64,000 nt of DNA from positions 1 through 64,000 of the forward strand of contig CAMLGF010000011.1 of the NCBI GenBank assembly GCA_946479515.1. Reading direction: 5' to 3'. A program made the position numbers and the translations under genes. Position 1 is the stretch's first letter. Each line of letters starts with the position of its first letter. Shown here one piece after another: positions 1-8,520 of this stretch. A model generated the notes under the pieces. That model saw only the letters and a program-made list of their open reading frames with translations, did no database searches and was not told where the DNA came from. Origin of the DNA: an uncultured Pseudomonadota bacterium (GTDB lineage: Bacteria > Pseudomonadota > Gammaproteobacteria > Steroidobacterales > Steroidobacteraceae).

Positions 1-2
1 TC

Positions 3-881
3 AATTACCAGTCCATCGGCTCGGGCGGCGGCATCAAGCAGATCAAGGCGAAGACGGTGACTTTCGGCGCCTCGGACATGCCGCTCAAGCCCGAGGATCT
101 CGACCAGGCCGGGCTCGTGCAGTTTCCCATGGTCATCGGCGGCGTGGTGCCGGTGGTGCACATCGCCGGCGTCGGCGCCGGCAAGCTCACGCTCGATGGA
201 CCGACCACGGCATCTATCTACATGGGCGAGATCACGCAATGGAATGACGCCAGGATCGCCAGGCTGAACCCGGACCTGAAGCTTCCGCCCACGGCGATCG
301 CGCCCATCTATCGGTCGGACGGATCGGGCACCAACTTCCTGTTCACCGACTACCTGGCGAAGACCAGCGCGAAATTCAAGGAATCGATCGGCGCGGCGAC
401 CTCGGTGCAGTGGCCCGTCGGCATCGGCGCCAAGGGCAACGAAGGCGTGGCCAACATGACGACCCAGACCGACGGCGCGATCGGCTACGTGGAATACGCG
501 TATGCCAAGCAGAACAAGATGGCGAATGCCCTTTTGATCAACAAGTCCGGCAAGGCCGTGGCGCCCAGGGCGGAAGCTTTCCAGGCCGCGGCGGGCAATG
601 CCGACTGGAGTCACGCGCCGGGTTACTACCTGATCCTCACCGACCAGCCCGGCGCCGCGAGCTGGCCGATCACCGGCGCGAGCTTCATCCTCATGTACAA
701 GCAGCCCGCGGACTCCGCGGCCTCGACGGAAGCGCTCAAGTTCTTCAGCTGGGCGTACCAGAACGGCGCCGCGATGGCCGCCGAGCTCGACTACGTGCCG
801 CTGCCGGACACGCTGATCCAGCAGGTGCGCAGCACCTGGAAATCGTCCATTCAGGGCACTCCCGCGACGGCGATGAACTGA
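3..881 (+). CDS. pstS: phosphate ABC transporter substrate-binding protein PstS (5' truncated by window)
   Basis: Periplasmic phosphate-binding protein that delivers phosphate to the PstCAB transporter. The reading frame is open from the first bases, so the signal peptide and N-terminus lie outside the window. Visible family motifs are the phosphate-loop SIGSGGGIKQ at the start, FGASDMPL, the YMGEITQWND segment, and RSDGSGTNF followed by FTDYL, all typical of PstS. The C-terminal part GYVEYAYAKQNK and FILMYKQP is also characteristic. It is the first gene of a pstS-C-A-B run; pstC starts 104 nt after the stop. Identity is certain; only the start is unknown. Confidence 0.94.
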   Translation, partial: NYQSIGSGGGIKQIKAKTVTFGASDMPLKPEDLDQAGLVQFPMVIGGVVPVVHIAGVGAGKLTLDGPTTASIYMGEITQWNDARIARLNPDLKLPPTAIAPIYRSDGSGTNFLFTDYLAKTSAKFKESIGAATSVQWPVGIGAKGNEGVANMTTQTDGAIGYVEYAYAKQNKMANALLINKSGKAVAPRAEAFQAAAGNADWSHAPGYYLILTDQPGAASWPITGASFILMYKQPADSAASTEALKFFSWAYQNGAAMAAELDYVPLPDTLIQQVRSTWKSSIQGTPATAMN

Positions 882-985
882 ACCGCCAGAGTCCCCGCAT
901 CATTGCCGGTTGCCTCCGGTGTGATGGTGCGGAACAGGCCGCCCTCGTGTCTGGCGAGGGCGGCCGCCTTCTGGACGGCAATCCG

Positions 986-1966
986 ATGCTGGAAGCCACT
1001 CACACCCGCCGGCCGACGATCGAATCGCGCATCGCGCGCGAGCGCGGCATCGAACGCGCCTTCCGCGGCGCCACCTTCGGCGCCGCCATACTCGTGCTGC
1101 TGCTGCTCGGCGGCGTCACCGTCTCGCTGGTGCATGGCGGCTGGCCGGCGCTCGCGCATTTCAAGCTCGACTTCCTGACCACCGAGATCTGGAACCCGGT
1201 GACCGAGAAGTTCGGCGCGCTCGCCCCGGTCTACGGCACCATCGTCACCTCGCTGATCGCCATGGCCATCGCGACACCGCTGAGCTTTGGTATCGCGGTG
1301 TTCCTCACCGAACTGGCACCGGAATGGATGCGCCGGCCCGTCGGCATCGCCATCGAACTGCTGGCCGGCGTGCCCAGCATCATCTACGGCATCTGGGGCC
1401 TGTTCGTCCTGGCGCCGCTGCTGCAGCGGCACGTGCAACCCTGGCTCATCCACGCGTTCGGCGATGTACCGCTGATCGGCCCGCTGTTCAGCGGACCGCC
1501 GTTCGGCATCGGCATTCTCACCGCGGGGCTGGTGCTTTCCATCATGGTGCTGCCCTTCATCGCGTCCGTGATGCGCGACGTGTTCGAGACCGTGCCGGAC
1601 GTTCTGAAGGAATCGGCCTATGGACTCGGTGCGACCCGCTGGGAAGTGATCTGGAAAGTGGTCGTTCCCTACACGCGCGCCGGCACCATCGGCGGCGTCA
1701 TGCTGGGGCTCGGCCGCGCGCTGGGCGAGACCATGGCGGTCACGTTCGTGATCGGCAACGCGCACCGCATCGGCTCATCGCTGCTGGCGCCGGGCACGAC
1801 GATCTCGGCCGCGATCGCCAACGAGTTCACCGAGGCGGTGGGCGATCTGTACACCTCCTCGCTGGTGGCCTTGGGCGTGCTGCTGTTCGTCATCACCTTC
1901 ATCGTCATAGCCCTCGCCCGCCTCATGCTGCTCCGGCTCAATCGCCGGGCGCTGTCCTCGGTATGA
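986..1966 (+). CDS. pstC: phosphate ABC transporter permease PstC
   Basis: Inner-membrane permease of the high-affinity phosphate importer, 326 residues. I chose the ATG at 986 because the protein then begins with a short charged tail before the first membrane helix (about residues 30-50), as usual for PstC; the open frame continues far upstream without family similarity. About six hydrophobic helices are present. The cytoplasmic EAA-type loop reads [20 protein letters not shown], followed by [12 protein letters not shown]. Its stop overlaps the pstA start by ATGA, so the two are translationally coupled. No good Shine-Dalgarno is visible before 986. Confidence 0.95.
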   Translation: MLEATHTRRPTIESRIARERGIERAFRGATFGAAILVLLLLGGVTVSLVHGGWPALAHFKLDFLTTEIWNPVTEKFGALAPVYGTIVTSLIAMAIATPLSFGIAVFLTELAPEWMRRPVGIAIELLAGVPSIIYGIWGLFVLAPLLQRHVQPWLIHAFGDVPLIGPLFSGPPFGIGILTAGLVLSIMVLPFIASVMRDVFETVPDVLKESAYGLGATRWEVIWKVVVPYTRAGTIGGVMLGLGRALGETMAVTFVIGNAHRIGSSLLAPGTTISAAIANEFTEAVGDLYTSSLVALGVLLFVITFIVIALARLMLLRLNRRALSSV

Positions 1967-2805
1967 AGCGCCTCGCCCGCCGCAGGCTCGCGAATGCCGT
2001 CGCGCTGAGCTTCGCCGGACTGGCAACGGCCATCGGTCTTGCGTTTCTCGGCGCGATCCTCTGGACACTGGTCAGCCGCGGGCTCGAGGGCGTGTCGCTC
2101 GCGGCGTTCACGCAGATGACGCCGCCACCCGGCAGCGCCGGCGGCCTGCTGAACGCCATCTACGGTAGTTTGATCATGACCGGCATCGGGCTCGCGATCG
2201 GCGCGCCCGTCGGCATACTGGCCGGCACCTATCTCGCCGAATACGGGCGCGGCACGCGGCTCGCGACCATCGTCCGTTTCGTGAACGACGTGCTGCTGTC
2301 CGCGCCGTCCATCATCGTCGGGCTGTTCGTCTACGAATTGCTGGTCATCCGCATGGGTCACTTTTCGGCCTTTGCCGGCGCCGTGGCCCTCGCCGTGATC
2401 GCCATTCCCGTCACCGTGCGCACCACGGAGGACATGCTGAACCTGGTCCCGCAAGGCATGAAGGATGCGTCGACGGCGCTCGGCGTGCATCACTGGCGCA
2501 CGGTGACGCGGGTGATTTATCCCGCCGCACGCAGCGGGATCATCACTGGGTTGCTGCTCGCGGTGGCGCGCATCAGTGGCGAGACCGCGCCCCTGCTGTT
2601 CACGGCGCTCAACAATCAGTTCTGGAGCACGGACCTGAACGCACCCATGGCAAACCTGCCGGTGGTCATCTTCCAGTTCGCGCTCAGCCCCTATGACGAC
2701 TGGCAGAAGCTGGCGTGGGCCGGCGCCCTGGTGATCACCGTGACCATCCTGCTGCTCAGCATCGCCGCGCGCAGCATCGCCTCGGCGATGCGGAGGCGCG
2801 CATGA
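1963..2805 (+). CDS. pstA: phosphate ABC transporter permease PstA
   Basis: Second inner-membrane permease of the Pst complex, 280 residues. It has about six hydrophobic segments and the EAA-type loop [20 protein letters not shown] followed by a PAARSGI turn, then [14 protein letters not shown], which is diagnostic of PstA. The ATG at 1963 overlaps the pstC stop by 4 nt, and its own stop overlaps the pstB start by 4 nt. It heterodimerises with PstC to form the phosphate channel. Confidence 0.95.
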   Translation: MKRLARRRLANAVALSFAGLATAIGLAFLGAILWTLVSRGLEGVSLAAFTQMTPPPGSAGGLLNAIYGSLIMTGIGLAIGAPVGILAGTYLAEYGRGTRLATIVRFVNDVLLSAPSIIVGLFVYELLVIRMGHFSAFAGAVALAVIAIPVTVRTTEDMLNLVPQGMKDASTALGVHHWRTVTRVIYPAARSGIITGLLLAVARISGETAPLLFTALNNQFWSTDLNAPMANLPVVIFQFALSPYDDWQKLAWAGALVITVTILLLSIAARSIASAMRRRA

Positions 2806-3623
2806 ACACGGCCTCGGCCATCGAGCGCACCACGATCCGCGTGCGTGAGCGCGCCGACGAGACACCCACGACCACCAAGGTCGACATCCGCGGACTCGAT
2901 TTCTACTACGGCGACCAGCAGGCGCTCCGCAATGTGAACCTGAGCCTGCCGGACAAGCGCATCACGGCGTTCATCGGCCCTTCCGGCTGCGGCAAGTCCA
3001 CGCTGTTGCGCACGATCAATCGCATGTATGCGCTCTATCCCGGCCAACGCGCCATGGGCGAGGTGCTGCTCGATGGCCAGAACATCCTGGCGCGCGACGT
3101 GGACGTGACGCAGCTGCGATACCGTGTCGGCATGGTGTTCCAGAAGCCGACGCCCTTTCCCATGTCCGTGTACGAGAACGTCGCCTTCGGGCTCAGGCTG
3201 GCAGGCGGCATGGCCGCGAGCGAGCTCAATGGCCGTGTCGTCGGAGCACTCAAGGACGCCGCCCTTTGGACGGAGGTGCACGACAAGCTGCATGAGGACG
3301 GACGCTCGTTGTCCGGAGGACAGCAGCAACGGCTATGCATCGCCCGCACCATCGCGCTGCAGCCCGAAGTGGTGCTGCTCGACGAACCGACCGCGGCGCT
3401 CGATCCCATTTCGACGCTGCGACTCGAGGAGACCCTGCAATCGCTGCGCGACCGGTTCTGCATCGCCATCGTCACCCACAACCTGCAGCAGGCGGCGCGC
3501 ATCTCCGACATCACTGCGTTCATGTATCTCGGCGAACTCATCGAGGCCGGCCCGACCGCGGAGATCTTCACGTCCGCACGGATGAAGCGCACCGACGACT
3601 ACATCACGGGGCGATTCGGGTGA
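2802..3623 (+). CDS. pstB: phosphate ABC transporter ATPase PstB
   Basis: ATPase driving phosphate uptake, 273 residues. Walker [11 protein letters not shown]-loop in [10 protein letters not shown], signature LSGGQQQR, Walker [14 protein letters not shown] and the switch His in IVTHNLQQA are all intact. The [14 protein letters not shown] insertion after Walker A and the [11 protein letters not shown]-terminus are typical of PstB. An N-terminal extension of about 25 residues precedes the core domain. No phoU follows: the next gene is a convergent SDR, so PhoU, if present, lies elsewhere. Confidence 0.97.
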   Translation: MNTASAIERTTIRVRERADETPTTTKVDIRGLDFYYGDQQALRNVNLSLPDKRITAFIGPSGCGKSTLLRTINRMYALYPGQRAMGEVLLDGQNILARDVDVTQLRYRVGMVFQKPTPFPMSVYENVAFGLRLAGGMAASELNGRVVGALKDAALWTEVHDKLHEDGRSLSGGQQQRLCIARTIALQPEVVLLDEPTAALDPISTLRLEETLQSLRDRFCIAIVTHNLQQAARISDITAFMYLGELIEAGPTAEIFTSARMKRTDDYITGRFG

Positions 3624-3670
3624 GGCGCCGCGCGGGAGCGTGAAGGTCCGGCGCCTCGCGGTGACCTTCA
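3622..3670. terminator. two overlapping inverted repeats between convergent genes, possible terminator
   Basis: GAGGCGCC (3622-3629) is perfectly complementary to GGCGCCTC (3650-3657). Interleaved with it, TGAAGGTC (3641-3648) is complementary to GACCTTCA (3663-3670). The stems sit between the pstB stop and the stop of the convergent SDR gene, where a bidirectional terminator would be expected. There is no clear T-tract, and the two stems are mutually exclusive in part, so the call is tentative. Confidence 0.35.
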
Positions 3671-4369
3671 GACCCTGCCGTACACCGGAATGACCGCGCC
3701 CCGCGTGAGCGTATTTCCCGGGGAAGCCAGATACAGGATCGCGGCGGCGACATCCTCGGTCTTCGGCCAGGAAGTGAAATCGGCATCCGGCATGGCCGCT
3801 CGGTTGCCGGGCGTGTCCATGATGGACGGAGCAATGGCGTTGACCGCGATGTCCTCGTTCGCCAGCTCCGCGCTCAGCGCGGCGGTCAGCGCGGCTACGC
3901 CCGCCTTGGCGATCGAGTAGGCGACGGCGCCGGAGCCGAGCCGTGGCTCGAGCGCCTGGCGCGCGGCGACATTCACGATCCGCCCGCCCGATCCCAGACG
4001 ACGCAGCGCCATCACCGCCGAGCGGCTGCAGAGATAGGCAGAGACGAGATTGGTCTCGAGCTGCCTCATGAGCAACGCCTTGTCGCTGCGCGCGATGGGC
4101 GCCGCGGCAAAGCTTCCGGCGACGTGAATGGAAGCCCAGAGATGCTCGAGGCCATCGTAGAAATCATTCACGCTCGTCTCGTCCGCGAGATCGCCGACCG
4201 CGACGAACGAGACGCGCGCGTTGGCACGATGAGGCGAATGCGTGATCGCCTGCTCACTTCGATACGGCACTGAGCAGGTGGCGCCGGCGCGCAACAGCGC
4301 CTCGAGCACGGCCGCACCGAGTGCGCCCGTACCGCCTGTGACGACAACGTGCCGGTTATCGAAGTCCAT
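3668..4369 (-). CDS. SDR-family NAD(P)-dependent oxidoreductase with atypical catalytic serine position
   Basis: Short-chain dehydrogenase/reductase of 233 residues. The Rossmann glycine motif TGGTGALG lies at about residues 9-16 and the active-site pair YSIAK near residue 155. The stretch where the catalytic Ser is usually found reads IVNVAARQALEP, i.e. Ala rather than Ser, a variant seen in some SDR subgroups. The ATG at 4369 (MDFDN) puts the Rossmann fold immediately at the N-terminus; an in-frame ATG 36 nt upstream is possible. It converges on pstB and is separated by 48 nt from the ABC permease stop; the substrate cannot be predicted. Confidence 0.85.
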   Translation of the reverse strand: MDFDNRHVVVTGGTGALGAAVLEALLRAGATCSVPYRSEQAITHSPHRANARVSFVAVGDLADETSVNDFYDGLEHLWASIHVAGSFAAAPIARSDKALLMRQLETNLVSAYLCSRSAVMALRRLGSGGRIVNVAARQALEPRLGSGAVAYSIAKAGVAALTAALSAELANEDIAVNAIAPSIMDTPGNRAAMPDADFTSWPKTEDVAAAILYLASPGNTLTRGAVIPVYGRV

Positions 4370-4417
4370 GGTGGTGGTGCTGGAGCTTACCGTACACGGA
4401 GGCACCGGGCACTTCGA

Positions 4418-5395
4418 TCAAGATTGTCGCGTCATCTCGCGGCTGCTTCGATCCAATGCAACGGCAGCAAGGATCACCAGGCCTTTGATCACTTGCTGCC
4501 AGAACGGAGACACATCCAGCAGGAACAGTCCGTTGTTCAGCACACCGATAATGAGACAACCGAGCACGGTGCCACCCATGGATCCGCGTCCGCCCGACAG
4601 CGAGGTGCCCCCGATCACCACCGCGGCAATCGCGTCGAGTTCATAGCCCGAGCCGGCGTTCGGCTGAGCGGAATCCAGTCTTGCAGTGACAATCAACCCT
4701 GCGACCGACGCCAGTACACCTGCCAGCAGGTACACGGTGACCTTCACCCGCTCCACGCGAATGCCCGTGAGGCGTGCGGCGCGTTCGCTGCCGCCGACAG
4801 CATAAAGTTGCTTGCCGAAGACCGTGCGGCTGCACAGAAACCAGGCCAGCGCCACGATGACGGCGGCCTCCCAGATCGGCGCCGGCACTCCAGCCGGTAC
4901 GCCGACGCCCAGTGATCCGAACGACTCGCCGAGCCCGGTGATCGGAAAGCCGCCCGTCCACAGATAGGTGAGCCCGCGAGCGATGCTCAACATTGCTAGT
5001 GTCGCAACGAAGGGTGGCAGGCCCAGGCGGGCGATTGCGATTCCGTTGGCGAAGCCGAGCAGCGCGCCCACGGAAATCGCACCGACGATCGCGCCAGATG
5101 TCGTGAAGTCGAGGTGTATTCCGAACCAGGGCAGATCCGTCCCATGCTTCAACAACCCCGCGGCGATCGCGCCCGACAACGCGAGTATTGCACCTACCGA
5201 CAGGTCGATGCCGCCGCTGAGTATCACCAACGTGAGGCCGACGGACAAACAGAGATTCACGGAGATCTGCCGCAGAATGTTCCAGCCATTCTCCGCGGTC
5301 AGGAAGGCATCGCTCATGAATGACAGCACGGTGATCATCACCAGCAGTGCGATGAGCGACTGCGCACGCGCCAGCGAAGGAAGTCGCCTGGTCAT
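4418..5395 (-). CDS. ribose-type sugar ABC transporter permease
   Basis: Inner-membrane permease of the RbsC/BPD_transp_2 family, 325 residues, with many hydrophobic helices. Typical motifs are LVILSGGIDLSVGA near residue 58, GFANGIAIARLGLPPFVATL, and AVVIGGTSLSGGRGSMGGT. It is the last gene of the minus-strand sugar operon, and its ATG overlaps the upstream ATPase stop by 4 nt. Context (FGGY kinase, split transketolase, isomerase) points to a pentose-like or branched sugar substrate, probably D-apiose; that substrate is inference. Confidence 0.93.
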   Translation of the reverse strand: MTRRLPSLARAQSLIALLVMITVLSFMSDAFLTAENGWNILRQISVNLCLSVGLTLVILSGGIDLSVGAILALSGAIAAGLLKHGTDLPWFGIHLDFTTSGAIVGAISVGALLGFANGIAIARLGLPPFVATLAMLSIARGLTYLWTGGFPITGLGESFGSLGVGVPAGVPAPIWEAAVIVALAWFLCSRTVFGKQLYAVGGSERAARLTGIRVERVKVTVYLLAGVLASVAGLIVTARLDSAQPNAGSGYELDAIAAVVIGGTSLSGGRGSMGGTVLGCLIIGVLNNGLFLLDVSPFWQQVIKGLVILAAVALDRSSREMTRQS

Positions 5396-6939
5396 GGCGC
5401 ATGCCTACCTTCGGCAGCATCACGAGGGAGCGCCGCGGCCAGCAGCAATTCCGGCGTCGCCTCGTCCCGAGAGTACTCGCCGCTCTTCACGCCTTCGCGC
5501 ATCACGATGATGCGATCAGAAAGCGCGAGGATTTCGGGGATATCCGAGGATGCCATGACGACGGCGAGCCCCCCTGCCACGTGCCGCTCGATCAGGGAAT
5601 AGAACTCGTGCCGTGCATTCACGTCTATGCCACGGGTGGGCTCATCGAGGAGGAGCACCTTCGGATTTGTCGCCAGCCACTTGGCCAATACGACCTTCTG
5701 CTGATTGCCACCACTGAGGTTGGCGACCGGCGCATCCGCGGCGCCTCGAAACCCCACATTGCCGATGAGGCGCGTACCCACCGATCGCAGGCGTCGGGCG
5801 CCCAGCACTCCCGCGACGCCCAGCGATCCGAAGATTGCGCTGGTGACGTTCTCGAACGAGGTCATGCCAAGAAAGAGGCCGGCGTTTTTGCGGTCTTCCG
5901 GTGCCAGCGCGATTCCCGCCGAGATGGCGTCCGCGGGCCTGCGGAACGCGCGCGCTTCGCCGTCCAATCGAAGGTCCAGCCTGGCGCGATCTGCATGGGC
6001 GCCGAAGATCGTTTCGAGGAGTTCCGTGCGGCCCGCGCCCATGAGGCCGAAAATACCCAACACCTCACCGCGTGCGAGGCCGAGTGAGATATCGGTGAAT
6101 GCCATGCGCCCCGGGCGCTCTGTCGCCGGGAGCGTGGCGCGGCTGACTCGCAAGATTTCCCTGCCAGCTCCGCGCGCCCCTCGACGGCGAGGGCGTGCGG
6201 CAGTCTCGCGGCCGACCATCAGGTTCACGAGCCGAGCGTGCGAGTAGGCACGAGCAGCGCCGGAGCCCACGACGGCTCCATCGCGCATGACGACGACGTC
6301 GTCGGCGATGTGCTCCAGCTCTTCCAGCTTGTGCGTGATGTAGATGATCGAGACGCCGTCGCTCTTGAGTGACTTCACCTTGTCGAGGAGTGACTCCACC
6401 TCGTGGCGGGACAAGGCGGAGGTCGGCTCATCCATGATGATGACCCGCGCGTTGCGCGAGAGCGCGCGCGCGATTTCGATCACCTGCTGCTGGCCCACGC
6501 GCGAGCTCGACAGCGGTGCCTCCGGCGCGACTTCTACGGACATCCGTCGCAGGAGCGAAGCCGCCTCACGATTCAGCCGCTGTCGGTCGAGCAGTCCCAG
6601 CGGTGTGCGCGGCTCATTGCCGAGAAAAATGTTCTCGGCGACGGACAGGTTCTGGCACAGGCTGAGTTCCTGATAGATGGTGGCAATACCGTAGCGGCCA
6701 GCATCCCGGGGACTGTTGAGACTGACCGGCTTGCCATCCACTCGCAGCTCACCGCTGTCTGGTCGAACCACACCCGACAAGACGCTGATGAGCGTCGACT
6801 TGCCCGCACCGTTTTCGCCGAGCAGCGCCAGCAGCCGCCCTCGGCCCAATGCCAGGTCGACATTCTGCAAGGCGCGGACTCCCGGAAAGCTCTTCGAGAC
6901 GCCGCGGACTTCCAGCACCGGCGTGGCTGTTGTCGTCAC
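5392..6939 (-). CDS. ribose-type sugar ABC transporter ATP-binding protein (two NBDs)
   Basis: RbsA/MglA-type ATPase of 515 residues with tandem nucleotide-binding domains. The first has Walker A GENGAGKST and Walker B VIIMDEPTSALS, with signature region SRVGQQQVIEIARAL. The second has the degenerate P-loop GLMGAGRTEL usual in this family, signature LSGGNQQKVVLAKWL and Walker B VLLLDEPTRGID. It energises sugar import with the downstream permease. ATGA overlaps join it to the DUF2291 gene upstream and the permease downstream. Confidence 0.95.
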   Translation of the reverse strand: MTTTATPVLEVRGVSKSFPGVRALQNVDLALGRGRLLALLGENGAGKSTLISVLSGVVRPDSGELRVDGKPVSLNSPRDAGRYGIATIYQELSLCQNLSVAENIFLGNEPRTPLGLLDRQRLNREAASLLRRMSVEVAPEAPLSSSRVGQQQVIEIARALSRNARVIIMDEPTSALSRHEVESLLDKVKSLKSDGVSIIYITHKLEELEHIADDVVVMRDGAVVGSGAARAYSHARLVNLMVGRETAARPRRRGARGAGREILRVSRATLPATERPGRMAFTDISLGLARGEVLGIFGLMGAGRTELLETIFGAHADRARLDLRLDGEARAFRRPADAISAGIALAPEDRKNAGLFLGMTSFENVTSAIFGSLGVAGVLGARRLRSVGTRLIGNVGFRGAADAPVANLSGGNQQKVVLAKWLATNPKVLLLDEPTRGIDVNARHEFYSLIERHVAGGLAVVMASSDIPEILALSDRIIVMREGVKSGEYSRDEATPELLLAAALPRDAAEGRHAP

Positions 6940-7568
6940 TTCTCGCTCTCCACGTCAATGGGAATCACGACGATGGACAGATGCCCCTCCGGCGTTGTTT
7001 TCGGTTGTGTGGCGCCCACGAAACTGAGCACGCTGCCGGGCATTGCCGACTCGACGACCCGGGGCTGAACCTGCTCCTCGGCGATCTTGTTGAGTTCCGC
7101 GGCGAGTGCGTTCGCGTCGAAGGAGCTGAGCGTCGCGACTTCCGGACTTTCAAAAGCATCGCGCAGCAGGTTGCCGAACAGTGGGCCTGTTCGCAGCAGG
7201 ACCTCCGCGTGCGTGCCGCTCACATTCACTCGCACGGCGCGCGGCTCAACGGCGACAACGGTGCCGGTGCCTTTGACGACGAAGACCGGCTCGCCACCCA
7301 CACTGCTGCGCCTTCCCGGGATGCCGGCGTCGCCGGCTTTCAGCTTTGCGGCAAGTTCCACGATCTCATGTGCATGCTCGGCCGCGCGGGTGATGTGTGT
7401 CGACCAGAATGCCGCCGCGCCGCTCGCTGGATCGAACCCGGCGGCCTGTGCCTTCAGGCCCACCTCCTGCATCGGCCGGATGTGAACGGGCGGGAACGCC
7501 AGCAACATTCCGGCTACGCCGAGCGCGATTCCCGCCAGCCAGAGGATTTTGCTAGTTGGCTGCGGCAC
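6936..7568 (-). CDS. DUF2291 protein associated with sugar ABC transporter
   Basis: 210-residue protein with one N-terminal hydrophobic segment (about residues 8-26, ILWLAGIALGVAGMLLAF) and an exported remainder. The layout, with the segment RTGPLFGNLLRDAF and a late ANALAAELNKIAEEQV helix, matches the DUF2291 family. That family is known almost only from operons of RbsABC-like transporters and has no settled function. The likely start is GTG at 7568, overlapping the binding-protein gene by 17 nt; its stop overlaps the ATPase ATG by 4 nt. It may be a periplasmic accessory or assembly factor of the transporter (inference). Confidence 0.82.
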   Translation of the reverse strand: MPQPTSKILWLAGIALGVAGMLLAFPPVHIRPMQEVGLKAQAAGFDPASGAAAFWSTHITRAAEHAHEIVELAAKLKAGDAGIPGRRSSVGGEPVFVVKGTGTVVAVEPRAVRVNVSGTHAEVLLRTGPLFGNLLRDAFESPEVATLSSFDANALAAELNKIAEEQVQPRVVESAMPGSVLSFVGATQPKTTPEGHLSIVVIPIDVESEK

Positions 7569-8520
7569 GGGCCAGTTCCGAGAATCGTTCGACGTTGTTC
7601 CGGGTGACCAGATGCACTGCGACCGGCACGCGGGGTGGCAGACTGCGATCTCCCCGGAGATAGCGATCGAGATACTCCGCCGCGGTTCTCGCCATCACTC
7701 TCGGGTATTGCATGGCCGTCGCGGCGATCTTGCCGTCGCGAATACCCTGCAAGGCGTCGTCAGATCCGTCGAACCCGAAGATCTTCACTCTGTCGGCAAT
7801 TCCAGCGGCCGCGAGCGCCTGATATGCGCCGAGCGCCATCGCATCATTGCCACAGAACACCGCATCAATCCGGGGGTTGGCTTGCAGGATCGCTTCCATG
7901 GCCTCCAATGCCTTGCTGCGATCGAACTCGGCACTTTGCTGGGCAACCATTCGGAACTCGGGAAATCGGTCGACCACGCTGTGAAATCCGCGCGAGCGGT
8001 TCCAGGTGTTGTTGTCGCCCACCATGCCCAGTAGTTCGACGTACGCTCCTCCGCCATCGAGCTGCGTAATGAACTCCTCTCCGACATCGATGGCCCCAGC
8101 GTAGTTGTCCGACAGGATCTGGGAAACGGCCGCGTGACTGGAGTTGATTTCGCGGTCCATCGTGAAGACCGGAATGGAGCGGTCGCGTGCCCTCTTCACA
8201 TTGGCCACCGAGCCTTCGGCATCGGTCGCGTTCAGCAGCACGCCTTGATAACCAGAAGCGATGATGTTGTCGAAATGCGAGGCTTCCCTCGCGGCATCAT
8301 TCTGCGAGTCGAAGACGGTCACCTTGTAACCTCGGCGTTCGGCTTCTGCTCGCGCCGCCTCCGCGAGTACGACAAACCACGGGTTGTTGAGCGTGGATAC
8401 GACGACGGCCACCTGGGGCGCCCTGCCAGGGGACGCTGCGCCGCCATCGCGATCGCTACAAGCTGCGAGTGCCAGCAGCAGAGAGACGACGGACGTCCGG
8501 ATGAGAATCGTTTGTCGCAC
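7552..8520 (-). CDS. sugar ABC transporter substrate-binding lipoprotein (RbsB-like)
   Basis: Periplasmic-binding-protein-like family (Peripla_BP_4), 322 residues from a GTG at 8520. This start follows a good ribosome site (AGAGGGGAC, 7-nt spacer); an upstream in-frame ATG at 8562 lacks one. A signal peptide ends in the lipobox LALAAC, so it is probably a lipoprotein, unusual for a Gram-negative RbsB. Family motifs: VVSTLNNPWFVVLAEAA, IIASGYQGVLLNATD, IPVFTMDREI, AVFCGNDAMALGAYQAL and IFGFDGSDDAL. The gene overlaps the 3' end of the FGGY kinase gene by 65 nt. Confidence 0.92.
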   Translation of the reverse strand: MRQTILIRTSVVSLLLALAACSDRDGGAASPGRAPQVAVVVSTLNNPWFVVLAEAARAEAERRGYKVTVFDSQNDAAREASHFDNIIASGYQGVLLNATDAEGSVANVKRARDRSIPVFTMDREINSSHAAVSQILSDNYAGAIDVGEEFITQLDGGGAYVELLGMVGDNNTWNRSRGFHSVVDRFPEFRMVAQQSAEFDRSKALEAMEAILQANPRIDAVFCGNDAMALGAYQALAAAGIADRVKIFGFDGSDDALQGIRDGKIAATAMQYPRVMARTAAEYLDRYLRGDRSLPPRVPVAVHLVTRNNVERFSELARAAAN

